From the IMG/VR virus record IMGVR_UViG_3300043395_000981, positions 1 through 32,138 of that record: a stretch of DNA of 32,138 nucleotides; one strand, 5' to 3'. How positions within the stretch are numbered: the first letter of the stretch is position 1; each line of letters opens with the position of its first letter. The notes beneath the pieces are model-generated. The model did not search any database. It was given only the letters and a program-made list of their open reading frames with translations, and was not told where the DNA came from. Shown here one piece after another: positions 12,260-21,725 of the stretch. This stretch comes from a virus. Both the position numbers and the translations under genes were made by a program.

Positions 12260-13937
12260 GCTCCGAGCATTCGCAACGGGCCACCAAATGATCAATTCGT
12301 TTTCGCACGGGCAGATTTCGCTCGTGGATTTACCGAAGGATAAAGAGTACCCTGCGATGCATGTTGTTCCGGGTCAAGTGTTGATTGATCGCGGTCAACG
12401 CCAGTTCACTTTTGACGTGGTGTTCTTTGACAAACCACGATCCAAGGAAGATGAAAGCGACTACCAAAAGGAAGTGATCAGCGATTGCGTGCGGCTTGCA
12501 GAGGACCTATTGTATGAAATCAAAAACGGAAATGTTTTGTTTGGAAAGGACGTGGATGTTCAATACAACAACACCATCGATCCGTTCATGGAGGGATTTG
12601 CTCAGGTGGTTACGGGCGTCACTTTGTCGGGCATTCAGATCACCGTCCAAAACGGGTGGAATGCGTGCGATATTCCTGCTACCTATTCACCGGGCGCAGG
12701 TTCAGGTTCAGGTGGCAGCGGTTCGGGTTCAAGTGGAATTGTTTTGAAAGTGAATAGCGTGAACAACGCGATTCAGAATGTGCTCAACCTTGTCAATGGT
12801 AACAACATCACAATAACCGACCTAGGAGATGGCCGCGTTCGAATAAGCGCAACGGGTGGTGGTGGAGGTGGTGCAGACTGGGGATCGATTGGTGGAGATA
12901 TTGACGACCAAACCGATTTGATTGCGCGTTTGGATGCCATTATCGCATCGGTATCAAACGAGGCAACAGCACGTGTCGCAGGTGACTCGGCAAACGCGAG
13001 CGCGATAAGTTCGGAGGCAACAGCACGGGCGAATGCTGACACCACACTCCAAACCAACATCAACAACGAAGCTACAGCGCGAGCGACCGCTGACAATGCT
13101 TTGCAAAGCGACATTGACCAAGTAGCTGCGAACCTAGCGACCGAAACCACGGCTCGCATGAATGGTGACGCTACTAATGCATCTGACCTTACTGCTCACG
13201 TGAATAACGTGAGTAACCCTCACAACACTACCAAAGCGCAGGTGGGTTTGGGTAATGTACCCAACGTCGACGCAACGACCACGGTTAACATATCTGATTC
13301 AACTAATAAGCGGTTTGTCACCGATGCGAATTTAACCAAGATCAACGCGATTGATCAAGCGGTTTCAACGGCTGAAAAAGCTTCGTGGAATGCTAAAGAA
13401 CCAGCCATTACCGCTGGAACTACGGCGCAATATTATAGAGGTGACAAGACCTTTCAAACGCTAGATAAAACGACGGTTGGTTTGGGTAATGTTGACAATA
13501 CTTCCGACCTCAATAAACCGATTTCGACGGCAGTGCAAGCGGCGTTGAATGCGAAGTATGGGGTATTTCGCACATTGAGCACATCAATCACTCTCGCGGG
13601 GTCAAGTGGCGATAGGTTTTACACAATTCAGTCAAGTGCTAATAGCGGAACCGAGAGCGCAGTCACCATGTCGGCCGAGCACGCTATGACCATAACGGAG
13701 ATTCGCGTCAGGACTACCAACACGCAGCCATCAACAGGTTCGCTTGTGTTTACGTTGCGTCGAAATGGAGCGGATACCACGCTTGTCTTGACCATCGCGG
13801 CCAACGCAGCAGCAGGCGTTTTCACAGCGACGGGATCAATCGCTATTGCGGTGGGTGATCTGATTTGTTTGAAAATTCGCAACAACGCAACAGCTACGTC
13901 GGCCAATATTGCGCAGATATCAGTAGTGTACCAATGA
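12216..13937 (+). CDS. Tail-terminator-like domain fused to a tail fibre
   Basis: 573 aa. Residues 1-150 form a compact domain (VVIDRLRAFATGHQMINSFS, YPAMHVVPGQVL, FTFDVVFFDKPRS, SDCVRLAEDLLYEI) with the look of a tail terminator/completion protein. A Gly/Ser linker (residues about 160-176) follows, with a second GGGGGG linker near 226. Next come repeated EATAR..A.. units of fibre type (about 250-310) and the fibre motif HVNNVSNPHNTTKAQVGLGN, repeated as VGLGNVDNTSDLN. A beta-rich C-terminus may contact the host. Fusion of these two roles is unusual. The next gene starts inside its stop (ATGA at 13934). Confidence 0.7.
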   Translation: MSSIAQISYNVVIDRLRAFATGHQMINSFSHGQISLVDLPKDKEYPAMHVVPGQVLIDRGQRQFTFDVVFFDKPRSKEDESDYQKEVISDCVRLAEDLLYEIKNGNVLFGKDVDVQYNNTIDPFMEGFAQVVTGVTLSGIQITVQNGWNACDIPATYSPGAGSGSGGSGSGSSGIVLKVNSVNNAIQNVLNLVNGNNITITDLGDGRVRISATGGGGGGADWGSIGGDIDDQTDLIARLDAIIASVSNEATARVAGDSANASAISSEATARANADTTLQTNINNEATARATADNALQSDIDQVAANLATETTARMNGDATNASDLTAHVNNVSNPHNTTKAQVGLGNVPNVDATTTVNISDSTNKRFVTDANLTKINAIDQAVSTAEKASWNAKEPAITAGTTAQYYRGDKTFQTLDKTTVGLGNVDNTSDLNKPISTAVQAALNAKYGVFRTLSTSITLAGSSGDRFYTIQSSANSGTESAVTMSAEHAMTITEIRVRTTNTQPSTGSLVFTLRRNGADTTLVLTIAANAAAGVFTATGSIAIAVGDLICLKIRNNATATSANIAQISVVYQ

Positions 13938-14431
13938 TAGAAGATTTCGCACAACGGGTGATAGAACGGGCGCAACGCAACCTTGGGGCAACGCGAACGA
14001 TCAACGGCAAGAAGGTTCGCCGTGTATCTTCTGGCACGCTCAAAGATTCGTTGACGTTTACGATCAATTACAAGGCTCGTTCGACCGAAATTTTGTTCGG
14101 GCCAAGCGGAAAGGCGAAGTACTACGGAGATATCATTGAAGAGGGTCGCAAGCCCAACAGCAAGATGCCACCGATCGGCCCCATAATGGACTGGATGAAG
14201 CAGAAGCCCGTTCGACTTCGCGGCCCGAAAGGTGGGTTTGTTAAAACCACTCCCGAAGGTTTGAGGTCGGCAGCGTTCGCAATCGCAAAGGCCATCGGGA
14301 AGCGGGGTATAGTGGGTATTCACTTTATGCGTGATGCAATAGAGGAGGAGTTACTAGCAGCGGGCGAGGATTTTACAAACCAATTAGTGAAAGATTTACA
14401 AATTAAAATAGATACAATCGAATGGCGATAA
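13934..14431 (+). CDS. HK97 gp10-like minor tail/connector protein
   Basis: 165 aa from the ATG at 13934 (MIEDFAQRVIERAQRNLGAT). The pattern of an N-terminal helix, SSGTLKDSLTF, then FGPSGKAKYYGDIIEEGRKP and a long C-terminal helix FMRDAIEEELLAAGEDF fits the HK97 gp10 group, which sits at the head-tail or tail-terminator region. A longer frame opens at 13865 inside the preceding gene and is rejected. The ATGA overlap supports the chosen start. Confidence 0.7.
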   Translation: MIEDFAQRVIERAQRNLGATRTINGKKVRRVSSGTLKDSLTFTINYKARSTEILFGPSGKAKYYGDIIEEGRKPNSKMPPIGPIMDWMKQKPVRLRGPKGGFVKTTPEGLRSAAFAIAKAIGKRGIVGIHFMRDAIEEELLAAGEDFTNQLVKDLQIKIDTIEWR

Positions 14432-15762
14432 CAATTCATCAACAGCCCTCAAAACATAGCGCGATAGGTTCTAAACTCGTTATCATAGGCAGTTCAACTA
14501 ACAGCGGAAACAGCGGGTTTATGTATGCGGTCAACTATACAAATGGTTTTGCTGACGCCTTTATGTACGTTGCGCCAAATCCCCACGGGCGATTGGTCTT
14601 TGATCCAACGCATTTGATTAAGCCATATATGCGCAACAACCAAAGGCTTCAAGATTGGAGTGATACGGATAGTGTTCACTCTATTGCTGCGGATCCAATA
14701 GGTGTAACCGAAACACCACAGGATAACTATATGTTGGCGAGTGGATTGCTTCAAAATAGTATTACCATTGAAGAGGCTTGGAACGTGGATGGAGTGTTGA
14801 CCATAAATGCAGGTAGTCAACAAACATTGGCATTCTACACGTACAACGCTCAGTTGTCGCTTCAAAAAGGATTGAACTATGACTACCTACAAGACATCGG
14901 TTATCAAGATGGATTGCAAAGCAGAATAATGAGCGATCGGTTGCCGTCAACGCATTTTTGGACCGACGCGGCAGCGAATGGATTGGGTGGTGACTACATT
15001 TATATTCCCGCCTATGAAAGCGATTGGGGTCAATGGTCAATACGTCAAACGGACATCGACAACATTGTGGACGCACCCAAAGTTCGTTTGAGTTTATTGC
15101 CAAACTCAGGACCTCCCGTTCAAATTGTTTTGGACTTGAACAACGGATTCGACACCTACAACAACTGCGGGTTGTGGCCTGCCAATATCAACGCTTCGCC
15201 TATCGCGGGAATACCAAAGCCACAAGATTATCCAAATTGGAAAGCGATCTATTTTCAAGTGCTAAATGATGCTGAGGACATTATCAGCCAATCCTACATC
15301 ATGTACAACGCGGCACGCTTCGGTCAATGCTACAACGATGAACCCAAAATCCGTTTGGCGTGGGTCGGGCGTCGTGGTGGTTGGGAGTATTTCAACTTTT
15401 GCCAAAACTCTTTTGAGGAATACGCGACCGAAAAGAAGATTGCGCACCGAGCCATTGGAAACTACGGTGATGTAGCTGACGGAGCGCCTTTCTCATTCAA
15501 TTCATTCGATGAATCCGAAATTGTCACCGACATGGCCGTGCAGAAGTTTGTCAACGCTTCATCCGATTGGGTGCAAGATGGAGAACGTGAATTTTTGAAA
15601 GGACTATTTTTGTCCAAGCAAGTACACTGGGTTCAAGATGATGGATCACACATTCCCGTGATAGTTCAATCCGATGGCTACCAAGTCAAGAAAGTGTACG
15701 GACGCGGCCCGCTTTTCAAACTCGATATCAAAGTGAAAATCGCACAAGAACAATTCAATTAA
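14422..15762 (+). CDS. Large structural tail protein, 446 aa
   Basis: Beta-rich and aromatic, with no signal peptide. Notable segments are MYAVNYTNGFADAFMYVAPN, PTHLIKPYMR, RLAWVGRRGGWEYFNFCQNS, which I associate with tail proteins of Bacteroidetes siphophages placed before a large tail-tip protein, and a C-terminal YGRGPLFKLDIKVKIAQEQF. A distal-tail or baseplate role is likely from position. It overlaps the upstream gene by 10 bp and is 1 bp from the next. Confidence 0.65.
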   Translation: MAITIHQQPSKHSAIGSKLVIIGSSTNSGNSGFMYAVNYTNGFADAFMYVAPNPHGRLVFDPTHLIKPYMRNNQRLQDWSDTDSVHSIAADPIGVTETPQDNYMLASGLLQNSITIEEAWNVDGVLTINAGSQQTLAFYTYNAQLSLQKGLNYDYLQDIGYQDGLQSRIMSDRLPSTHFWTDAAANGLGGDYIYIPAYESDWGQWSIRQTDIDNIVDAPKVRLSLLPNSGPPVQIVLDLNNGFDTYNNCGLWPANINASPIAGIPKPQDYPNWKAIYFQVLNDAEDIISQSYIMYNAARFGQCYNDEPKIRLAWVGRRGGWEYFNFCQNSFEEYATEKKIAHRAIGNYGDVADGAPFSFNSFDESEIVTDMAVQKFVNASSDWVQDGEREFLKGLFLSKQVHWVQDDGSHIPVIVQSDGYQVKKVYGRGPLFKLDIKVKIAQEQFN

Positions 15763-15763
15763 A

Positions 15764-18730
15764 ATGGTATTACTGACCTGCACACTAGACAACGGAGATA
15801 GCTTGGTTCTTGACCTTTACGGCAGCGAAAAGGTTGCCATGAACTTTGCCTTTACCGAACCCGCGAAACTTGAAACAAGCGGCAGTTTTTCGCAGGTATT
15901 CAGAATTCCCGGCACGGATCGAAACCTTGCTTTCTTCGGACTACTGACCAATGCCAATGTGGTAACGGATTTCTCGTTCCACAAAAAAGTCAAAGCGGTG
16001 TTGACCGTTGACACTATTCCCGTAAGTGTTGGCCACGTGCAGGTACTTCGCGCGTATCTAATCCGAGGTACGTATTCAGAGATCGAGATAAATTTTTACG
16101 CGGAAACACCCGACCTCACGAGGGCGATTGGTAGTCTTATGTTTTCGGACGTTGACTGCTCGGACTTGGAGCATGATATGACACTCGACAACGTTGTGAA
16201 TGGTTCAGCAAATGGTGAATGGGTGTATTCACTTTGCGACCGAGGCTACAAATTAAGCGAGCAAGGAGAGGTGGGTACGCGGCCAATCGTATCAACGACG
16301 AATCCGATATACCCCAGCGAGATGACTTTGATGCTGCAGGAGTATTGGCTATTTGACAAGATCATTCGATCGGCGGGATTCACTTATGAACTACTCGATA
16401 TTCAGCCTAAGATGGAGGCGGTGTATGTTCCATGGTTAAATTCGAAGTGGAATAAGGCCACAACGACACCCGCGCAATACTTATTCAGCGCTTACCTCAC
16501 TTCAAATCTTTCAGTTGGCGCAAATGCATCGGTTGACGTTACGGGATTGACCGAAACGCTCGACGCGAATGGTGACTTGAACGCAACCACGGGTGTTTAT
16601 ACTGCTCCATTCACGGGGTGGTTTACGTTTCGTTTGTGGGCAACCAACGACCCAACGGCATCGAGTGGCATTGCCTCGAATTACAGGCGAATGAGGCTTG
16701 TGGATAACGTGACCAATGTTGTTCTTTATTCGCAGCAAACGTCACCCACCAACGGAACAATCACCCGAAACCTTCAGTCAAGTGAAGTTACCCTGCTACT
16801 GGATGAAGGTCAACAAGTGATCATGGAGGTTTACAACCAAGCTGCGGGCAGTTTCCTTTCAGGCGGTGATCTTGCCACGGGAACAGGGTGGGCGTTGACC
16901 AACACATCGGATGCGCTCGCGGGATTGACCTTTGATTTTTCGAAGAACGCCCCGAACGTTAGGCAGATCGATTTCATCGTTGACGTGTTGAAAAAATACA
17001 ACATGGTGGCCGTGCCTGACCGAAATATTCCAACCAAAATCCTATTCCAACCATTTGGTGACTACATCGGAAGCGGGGCGGTTGACGATTGGACTGAAAA
17101 ACTCGATTTGAAAAAAGACATTGTAATCAGCCCAACCACCGACTACCAACAAAAGCAACTGACTTTCACATACACCAAGGGCAACGACGCTGCATCTGAG
17201 TTATTCAACAAAGAAGGTAAGCGGGTGTATGGTGACTACAAGATTGATGGATTTACTATTGACCCAACGGACCATCCAAACGACTTCGCGCAAGGTTCAA
17301 ATGTCGTGCAACTCACGGCTCAATCTACCCCTTGTAACACGGTCAACGGAACGGGTGTTGTGATTGCGAAGTTCGTGGACGCGGCGGGAGAGTTCAACGA
17401 TCCAGGCCTGCGGTACCTATACCCATCGGCATCTACCAACATGATCGCGTTATACAATGAAGTGTCGGGAGCAGGCGAACTTGTGAATGGCATCAACTGC
17501 CCATGCCACTATTCGACAGCAGACGCGAATGTGGATGATGAAGATTTGAACTTCGCACCCGAAACCCCACTACATTTGATCGTGGCCAACCCGTTCAACA
17601 ACCTATTCAATCAGTATTACAGGCCATATCTCAATGAACTATATTCACCGAGCGCACGTCGCATGACTGCGTTCATGAATTTGAACATCAACGACATTAT
17701 TTCGTTTCGTTTCAGCGACAAGATTTGGATAATCGATTCATGGTGGAGACTACTTTCTATCTCGAATTATGAGATAGGTCAAAACGAAAGCGTGCAATGC
17801 GAGTTCATCAAATTGATCGATAGTCAAGTGGACTGCGACTTCACCCCGACATCCATCACAACGGGCGGCATCGTTCAGTTTACGGGATTGGATGGAGAGA
17901 CGGGATTTGGTAACGAAGATTGCTGCGTGCGTTACGGCTACAACTGGAACCCATCAACGTCTAAGTGCTATGCGTTTGGAGGCGGAACGGGCCGACCCGA
18001 CAGGCCCAACGGAGTGACTACCGAAATCACGGGCGGAAACATGGGATTGGCGTTCGATCAAAGTGCGCAGGCCGCGAGGTATTCACTCGTTATGACGAAC
18101 CGGTCCGAGGTTTCACCCGATTCTTTATTCGGCATGTTCGCAGGTTCAAATATCACGATTGAAGATGGCAACCCCCATGCTCTTATGGTGGGTGAAAATC
18201 TCTTTTTGAAACGCAATAAAAACGGCGGAGTGGTACTCGGTAAAAACACACGGGCGGTACACGGAGGCTTGCACCTTGGAGGCGGGTGGATGAATAACGA
18301 CTATTCCAAACCTGCGGGCCAATCTCAGTACGGCGTGATCCAATACACGGGTGAGGGTAATTTCGTTGACAATACTTCGACCATTCCAATTTTGATCGAG
18401 GGTTATGAGCATTTGAATACCGACGACGACGTGGTTTTGAACTGCGTGCTTAGCGTGTCGGTGATGCAATGGAACCCAGCGACAAGTGTTGTTGAAGATA
18501 CACGCATCGCTCAGTTCGCTTTTGCTGCATTCAAGGTAGCGGGCGAATCCAAGAAGTCAACGATCAACAAACAATTCGATTTTGGCGGGTTGCACGCGAT
18601 CGATCTGACCATTGATAACACAACTAACACCGACGAGTTGAGATTCGCTATCACAATGGGCGGAGGTGGCCACCCCTACAACAACATGAAGATTGCAGCT
18701 ACTTTAATCTACACTCAGATCAAACAATGA
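15764..18730 (+). CDS. Large tail-tip / baseplate protein, 988 aa
   Basis: The longest protein of the phage. Residues 1-130 (AFTEPAKLETSGSFSQVFRI PGTDRN) are the opening I recall from Bacteroidetes phage tail-tip proteins. A jelly-roll-like carbohydrate-binding insert follows around 250-370 (TGVYTAPFTGWFTFRLWATN). The region 400-690 includes VDVLKKYNMVAVPDR and SDKIWIIDSWWRLLSISNYE. The last 270 residues are beta-rich and may form the receptor-binding end. No endopeptidase motif is visible. It precedes the tape measure, the reverse of the usual order. The next gene starts in its stop (ATGA at 18727). Confidence 0.7.
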   Translation: MVLLTCTLDNGDSLVLDLYGSEKVAMNFAFTEPAKLETSGSFSQVFRIPGTDRNLAFFGLLTNANVVTDFSFHKKVKAVLTVDTIPVSVGHVQVLRAYLIRGTYSEIEINFYAETPDLTRAIGSLMFSDVDCSDLEHDMTLDNVVNGSANGEWVYSLCDRGYKLSEQGEVGTRPIVSTTNPIYPSEMTLMLQEYWLFDKIIRSAGFTYELLDIQPKMEAVYVPWLNSKWNKATTTPAQYLFSAYLTSNLSVGANASVDVTGLTETLDANGDLNATTGVYTAPFTGWFTFRLWATNDPTASSGIASNYRRMRLVDNVTNVVLYSQQTSPTNGTITRNLQSSEVTLLLDEGQQVIMEVYNQAAGSFLSGGDLATGTGWALTNTSDALAGLTFDFSKNAPNVRQIDFIVDVLKKYNMVAVPDRNIPTKILFQPFGDYIGSGAVDDWTEKLDLKKDIVISPTTDYQQKQLTFTYTKGNDAASELFNKEGKRVYGDYKIDGFTIDPTDHPNDFAQGSNVVQLTAQSTPCNTVNGTGVVIAKFVDAAGEFNDPGLRYLYPSASTNMIALYNEVSGAGELVNGINCPCHYSTADANVDDEDLNFAPETPLHLIVANPFNNLFNQYYRPYLNELYSPSARRMTAFMNLNINDIISFRFSDKIWIIDSWWRLLSISNYEIGQNESVQCEFIKLIDSQVDCDFTPTSITTGGIVQFTGLDGETGFGNEDCCVRYGYNWNPSTSKCYAFGGGTGRPDRPNGVTTEITGGNMGLAFDQSAQAARYSLVMTNRSEVSPDSLFGMFAGSNITIEDGNPHALMVGENLFLKRNKNGGVVLGKNTRAVHGGLHLGGGWMNNDYSKPAGQSQYGVIQYTGEGNFVDNTSTIPILIEGYEHLNTDDDVVLNCVLSVSVMQWNPATSVVEDTRIAQFAFAAFKVAGESKKSTINKQFDFGGLHAIDLTIDNTTNTDELRFAITMGGGGHPYNNMKIAATLIYTQIKQ

Positions 18731-18918
18731 TAGAAGGTTTTGACAAACAAACGATAACACGTTGCCGAAAGCTAGTTGAAGGTGGACTATTCCCAACCGA
18801 TGAGTTCAAGGCAAAGCACAATAAGCACATCCCCGCGTGGATGTTGTTTACCTATTGGGCGTGCATGGTCTTATGGGTGTGCGCCATTGCATTAATCACA
18901 TGGAGGTGTTATGGCTAA
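18727..18918 (+). CDS. Small membrane-anchored protein, 63 aa
   Basis: The first 35 residues are polar and basic. One transmembrane helix follows (residues about 37-58, starting PAWMLFTYWACMVLWV). The start overlaps the tail-tip stop (ATGA) and the end overlaps the tape measure start by 8 bp, so it is tightly coupled to tail genes. Its role is unknown. A membrane peptide in the middle of a tail operon is unexpected. Confidence 0.65.
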   Translation: MIEGFDKQTITRCRKLVEGGLFPTDEFKAKHNKHIPAWMLFTYWACMVLWVCAIALITWRCYG

Positions 18919-20698
18919 AGATTTTCAAGTCAAGTTAACGGTTGACGCCAGCGGGGCGGTCCAAAACATGGATCAGTTCACCGCTGAAGTTGAGGCGGTC
19001 AATAATGCAACGGTCAACCTTAAAAAGGAATTGCGGGCCATTCAAATGGAGTTATCCAACATGGACCCCAATGACGCGAAGTTTGATGAGTTATCAGCCA
19101 AAGCGGGTGAATTAAAGGACAGGATTAACGACGCAGCGGAGGCCATCAGTGCAAATGCCGGTAATGCGTTTGAAAGTTTAGGTAACAATGCAGGAAATCT
19201 CGCTAGTCGCTTGTTGTCATTGGACTTTGAGGGTGTCGGTCAGTCTGCACGCGGCATGGCGTCGAGCGTTAAAAACATTAACTTAAAGTCGCTCACCGAT
19301 GAGGTGGGTGGCGCGATCAAAGGTTTTGCATCACTTGGAAAGGCGTTATTAGCAAACCCTATATTTCTCATCGGCGCCGCTATCGCTGCGATCATTGTCA
19401 ACTTCCAAGAACTCAAAGGGCTTGTTGACGGGGTTTCGAGTTCGCAAAAGGAATCGCTAGAACTTGCTCAGGCGAATGCAGATGCGGCACAAAGGCAACT
19501 CGACCTTATTGGGCAATCGGAAAATATACTTCGGTTACAAGGCAAGAGCGAAAAAGAGATATTGCAACTGAAGATGGCCCAAACACAAGCGGCCATTGAC
19601 GAACAAAAGATCGTCATTGCAGGTCTCGAATCTATACAGCAGTCACAAATACAAGCAGCCGAACGGAACAAAGGCTTTTTGATGGGTATTCTGCAATTCA
19701 TCACCGCACCACTTCGGATGTTGGCGCTCACGATCGATGGCATCGGTCAAAACCTTGTAAATTTGGGTGTGCTTGAAAAGGGGTTTGGCCTCACGCAAAT
19801 GATGGATGAGGGTGTGAACTGGCTTGCAAACCAAGTGTTCGACCCCGAAGCCGTGAAGAAAGAAGGTGACGCCACCATTCAAGCGGCCAAGGATAAGCTG
19901 TTGGCATTGGAGAACCAACTCGCGGGCCATCAGTTGTCGGTGCGCAAAATCAATTCAGATGCGGCCAAAGCACAAGCGGAAGCCGACAGGTTAGCGGCAG
20001 AAGAAAAAAGGGTTCGAGATCAGCAAGCGGCCAACCAACAACTGACCGATATTAAGGCCCGAAATGATGCAGAAATTCAACTCGCAACAGCGCGGGGTGA
20101 TGGGCTTATTCGTGTCGAGCAAAACACGCAATCACAACTCAGCAAAGTAGTTGCCGAGGCCGAGGCACAACGTCAAGCGGAGCGTGCGCGGAATATCGAA
20201 TTTGCCAAACAAAATGCAGCCAACGGATTGAACGCGCTCGCTGCTTTGAACGAAGCATTCAGCGGGCAGTCAAAGAAGCAACAGGAGGCAGCGTTTAAGC
20301 GTCAAAAGGCGTTGAACATCGCGCAGGCATTGATCAACACCTACCAGTCAGCGACAGCGGCGTATGCGTCTCAGATCATTCCGGGCGATCCATCGTCACC
20401 CATTCGCGCAGCCATCGCCGCAGGTATTGCCGTGGCAAGTGGTTTGGCGCAAGTTAAGAAGATAAGTTCCACAAGATTCGAAGGCGGTGGATCATCAGGT
20501 GGCGGTGGTGCTTCTGGAGCAGGATCAATCGGTGGCGGTGCTAACACTCAGTCGGGCGTGCCTACGTTCAATCCTATTGATACGAATTTCTTGGGCAATA
20601 GACCACCGCAAACCGCACAGGCGTATGTACTTGCAGGCCACGTGAGCAACGCACAGGATGCGAATGAAAAAGTAAAGAACCTCGCACGACTTGGATAA
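18911..20698 (+). CDS. Tape measure protein
   Basis: 595 aa. Long helical stretches at residues 20-90 (VNNATVNLKKELRAIQMELS) and about 330-430 (AAKAQAEADRLAAEEKRVRD), hydrophobic segments around 145-165 (LLANPIFLIGAAIAAIIVNF) and 255-285, and a Gly/Ser-rich segment near 525-545 are typical of tape measures, which set tail length and pass into the host membrane. A rule of about 0.15 nm per residue predicts a tail near 90 nm. No muramidase or peptidase motif is seen. It lies after the tail-tip genes instead of before them. Confidence 0.85.
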   Translation: MAKDFQVKLTVDASGAVQNMDQFTAEVEAVNNATVNLKKELRAIQMELSNMDPNDAKFDELSAKAGELKDRINDAAEAISANAGNAFESLGNNAGNLASRLLSLDFEGVGQSARGMASSVKNINLKSLTDEVGGAIKGFASLGKALLANPIFLIGAAIAAIIVNFQELKGLVDGVSSSQKESLELAQANADAAQRQLDLIGQSENILRLQGKSEKEILQLKMAQTQAAIDEQKIVIAGLESIQQSQIQAAERNKGFLMGILQFITAPLRMLALTIDGIGQNLVNLGVLEKGFGLTQMMDEGVNWLANQVFDPEAVKKEGDATIQAAKDKLLALENQLAGHQLSVRKINSDAAKAQAEADRLAAEEKRVRDQQAANQQLTDIKARNDAEIQLATARGDGLIRVEQNTQSQLSKVVAEAEAQRQAERARNIEFAKQNAANGLNALAALNEAFSGQSKKQQEAAFKRQKALNIAQALINTYQSATAAYASQIIPGDPSSPIRAAIAAGIAVASGLAQVKKISSTRFEGGGSSGGGGASGAGSIGGGANTQSGVPTFNPIDTNFLGNRPPQTAQAYVLAGHVSNAQDANEKVKNLARLG

Positions 20699-20711
20699 CT
20701 ATATTTGACCT

Positions 20712-21701
20712 ATGGAAAAGAAAAAGAAAATAATCTTCGACCTCAACGAACTAGAGGATATCGGAGTGTACGCAATTTCGATCGTAAAGAACCCAGCCAT
20801 CGAAGCGGGTTTTGTTGCGTTGTCAGCGCACGATGTGAAATTGAAAATTGACGAAGAACGCCGAATGATTTACGGCCCCGTTCTCATCCCCAACAAAGAG
20901 ATTTTGCGCATTGACGAAAAGGGGGAGGAATATTTCATCGAGTTCCCCGAACCGACTATTCGTAAGGCACAGGAGCAGTTCTTCAAACAAATGCGCCAAC
21001 AGCAACACACTTATGAACATCAGTTCAGCATCGATGGGTTGACAGTTGTCGAATCGTGGATCAAAGAAGGTCCAAGCGACAAATCGGTGCAACTTGGGAT
21101 GGACTACCCCGAAGGCACGTGGTTTGTAGGTTCAAAGGTTGACAATGCCGACGCATGGGAGAGGGTCAAAAAAGGCGAAGTAACAGGGTTCAGCATCGAG
21201 GGAAAGTTCTCCGAAAAAGATGCGGAGTTGTCACGGGAACAAAAGGCCGTGCTTGCCGTTGATTTGTTACTAAAGCGGTTTGATGCCATCCTGAGCAAGC
21301 AGGTGGAAAAGTATTGGGGTGTTGAAAAATCAATCGGTTGGATTAAAGAAAACTTATCCATTGACGTAACGGGCGAAAAAGGCAAGTTGGAAATTCCAAT
21401 GACCAACGAAACGTTTTTGCAAATCGAAAAAAACGCACCCGAAAGCGTGTTGTTTGACCTTGGATTGCGTGTGTGGGCAACGATGAATGAGATAATCGAA
21501 GAAGAAAACCAATACGGGGATAAGAGGGAACTACTTGAAAAAGACAAAAAGATATGGTTACTTCCGCCATACATGCTTAAGTTTGTTCCGAAAGGCCACG
21601 AATTGTACGGGTTGTTCGGGGAAAAAACAACAGCACGAGAAGGCATGGATGATGACACCCGTTTCGGTGTAACGGCCTACGGAATTTTGAAAGACTTTTG
21701 A
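20712..21701 (+). CDS. XkdF-type prohead protease with C-terminal extension
   Basis: 329 aa. Residues about 15-170 match the XkdF group of putative phage serine proteases: YAISIVKNPAIEAGFVALS, MIYGPVLIPNKEILR, TYEHQFSIDGLTVVESWIKE, GTWFVGSKVDNADAWERVKK, GEVTGFSIEGKF. The His and Ser in HQF and GFSIEG are candidate catalytic residues. The last 120 residues (from about 210) form an extra domain of unknown role. It should process the scaffold and capsid, whose genes lie about 2.6 kb downstream beyond the reversed terL. Confidence 0.8.
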   Translation: MEKKKKIIFDLNELEDIGVYAISIVKNPAIEAGFVALSAHDVKLKIDEERRMIYGPVLIPNKEILRIDEKGEEYFIEFPEPTIRKAQEQFFKQMRQQQHTYEHQFSIDGLTVVESWIKEGPSDKSVQLGMDYPEGTWFVGSKVDNADAWERVKKGEVTGFSIEGKFSEKDAELSREQKAVLAVDLLLKRFDAILSKQVEKYWGVEKSIGWIKENLSIDVTGEKGKLEIPMTNETFLQIEKNAPESVLFDLGLRVWATMNEIIEEENQYGDKRELLEKDKKIWLLPPYMLKFVPKGHELYGLFGEKTTAREGMDDDTRFGVTAYGILKDF

Positions 21702-21725
21702 GCAAATCATAAACCACAATAAATA

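Noticed and set aside
13628-14323. Minus-strand ORF of 231 aa opposite the fibre and gp10-like genes
   Set aside because: Both plus-strand genes there are supported by motifs and an ATGA junction; the antisense frame has no recognisable features.
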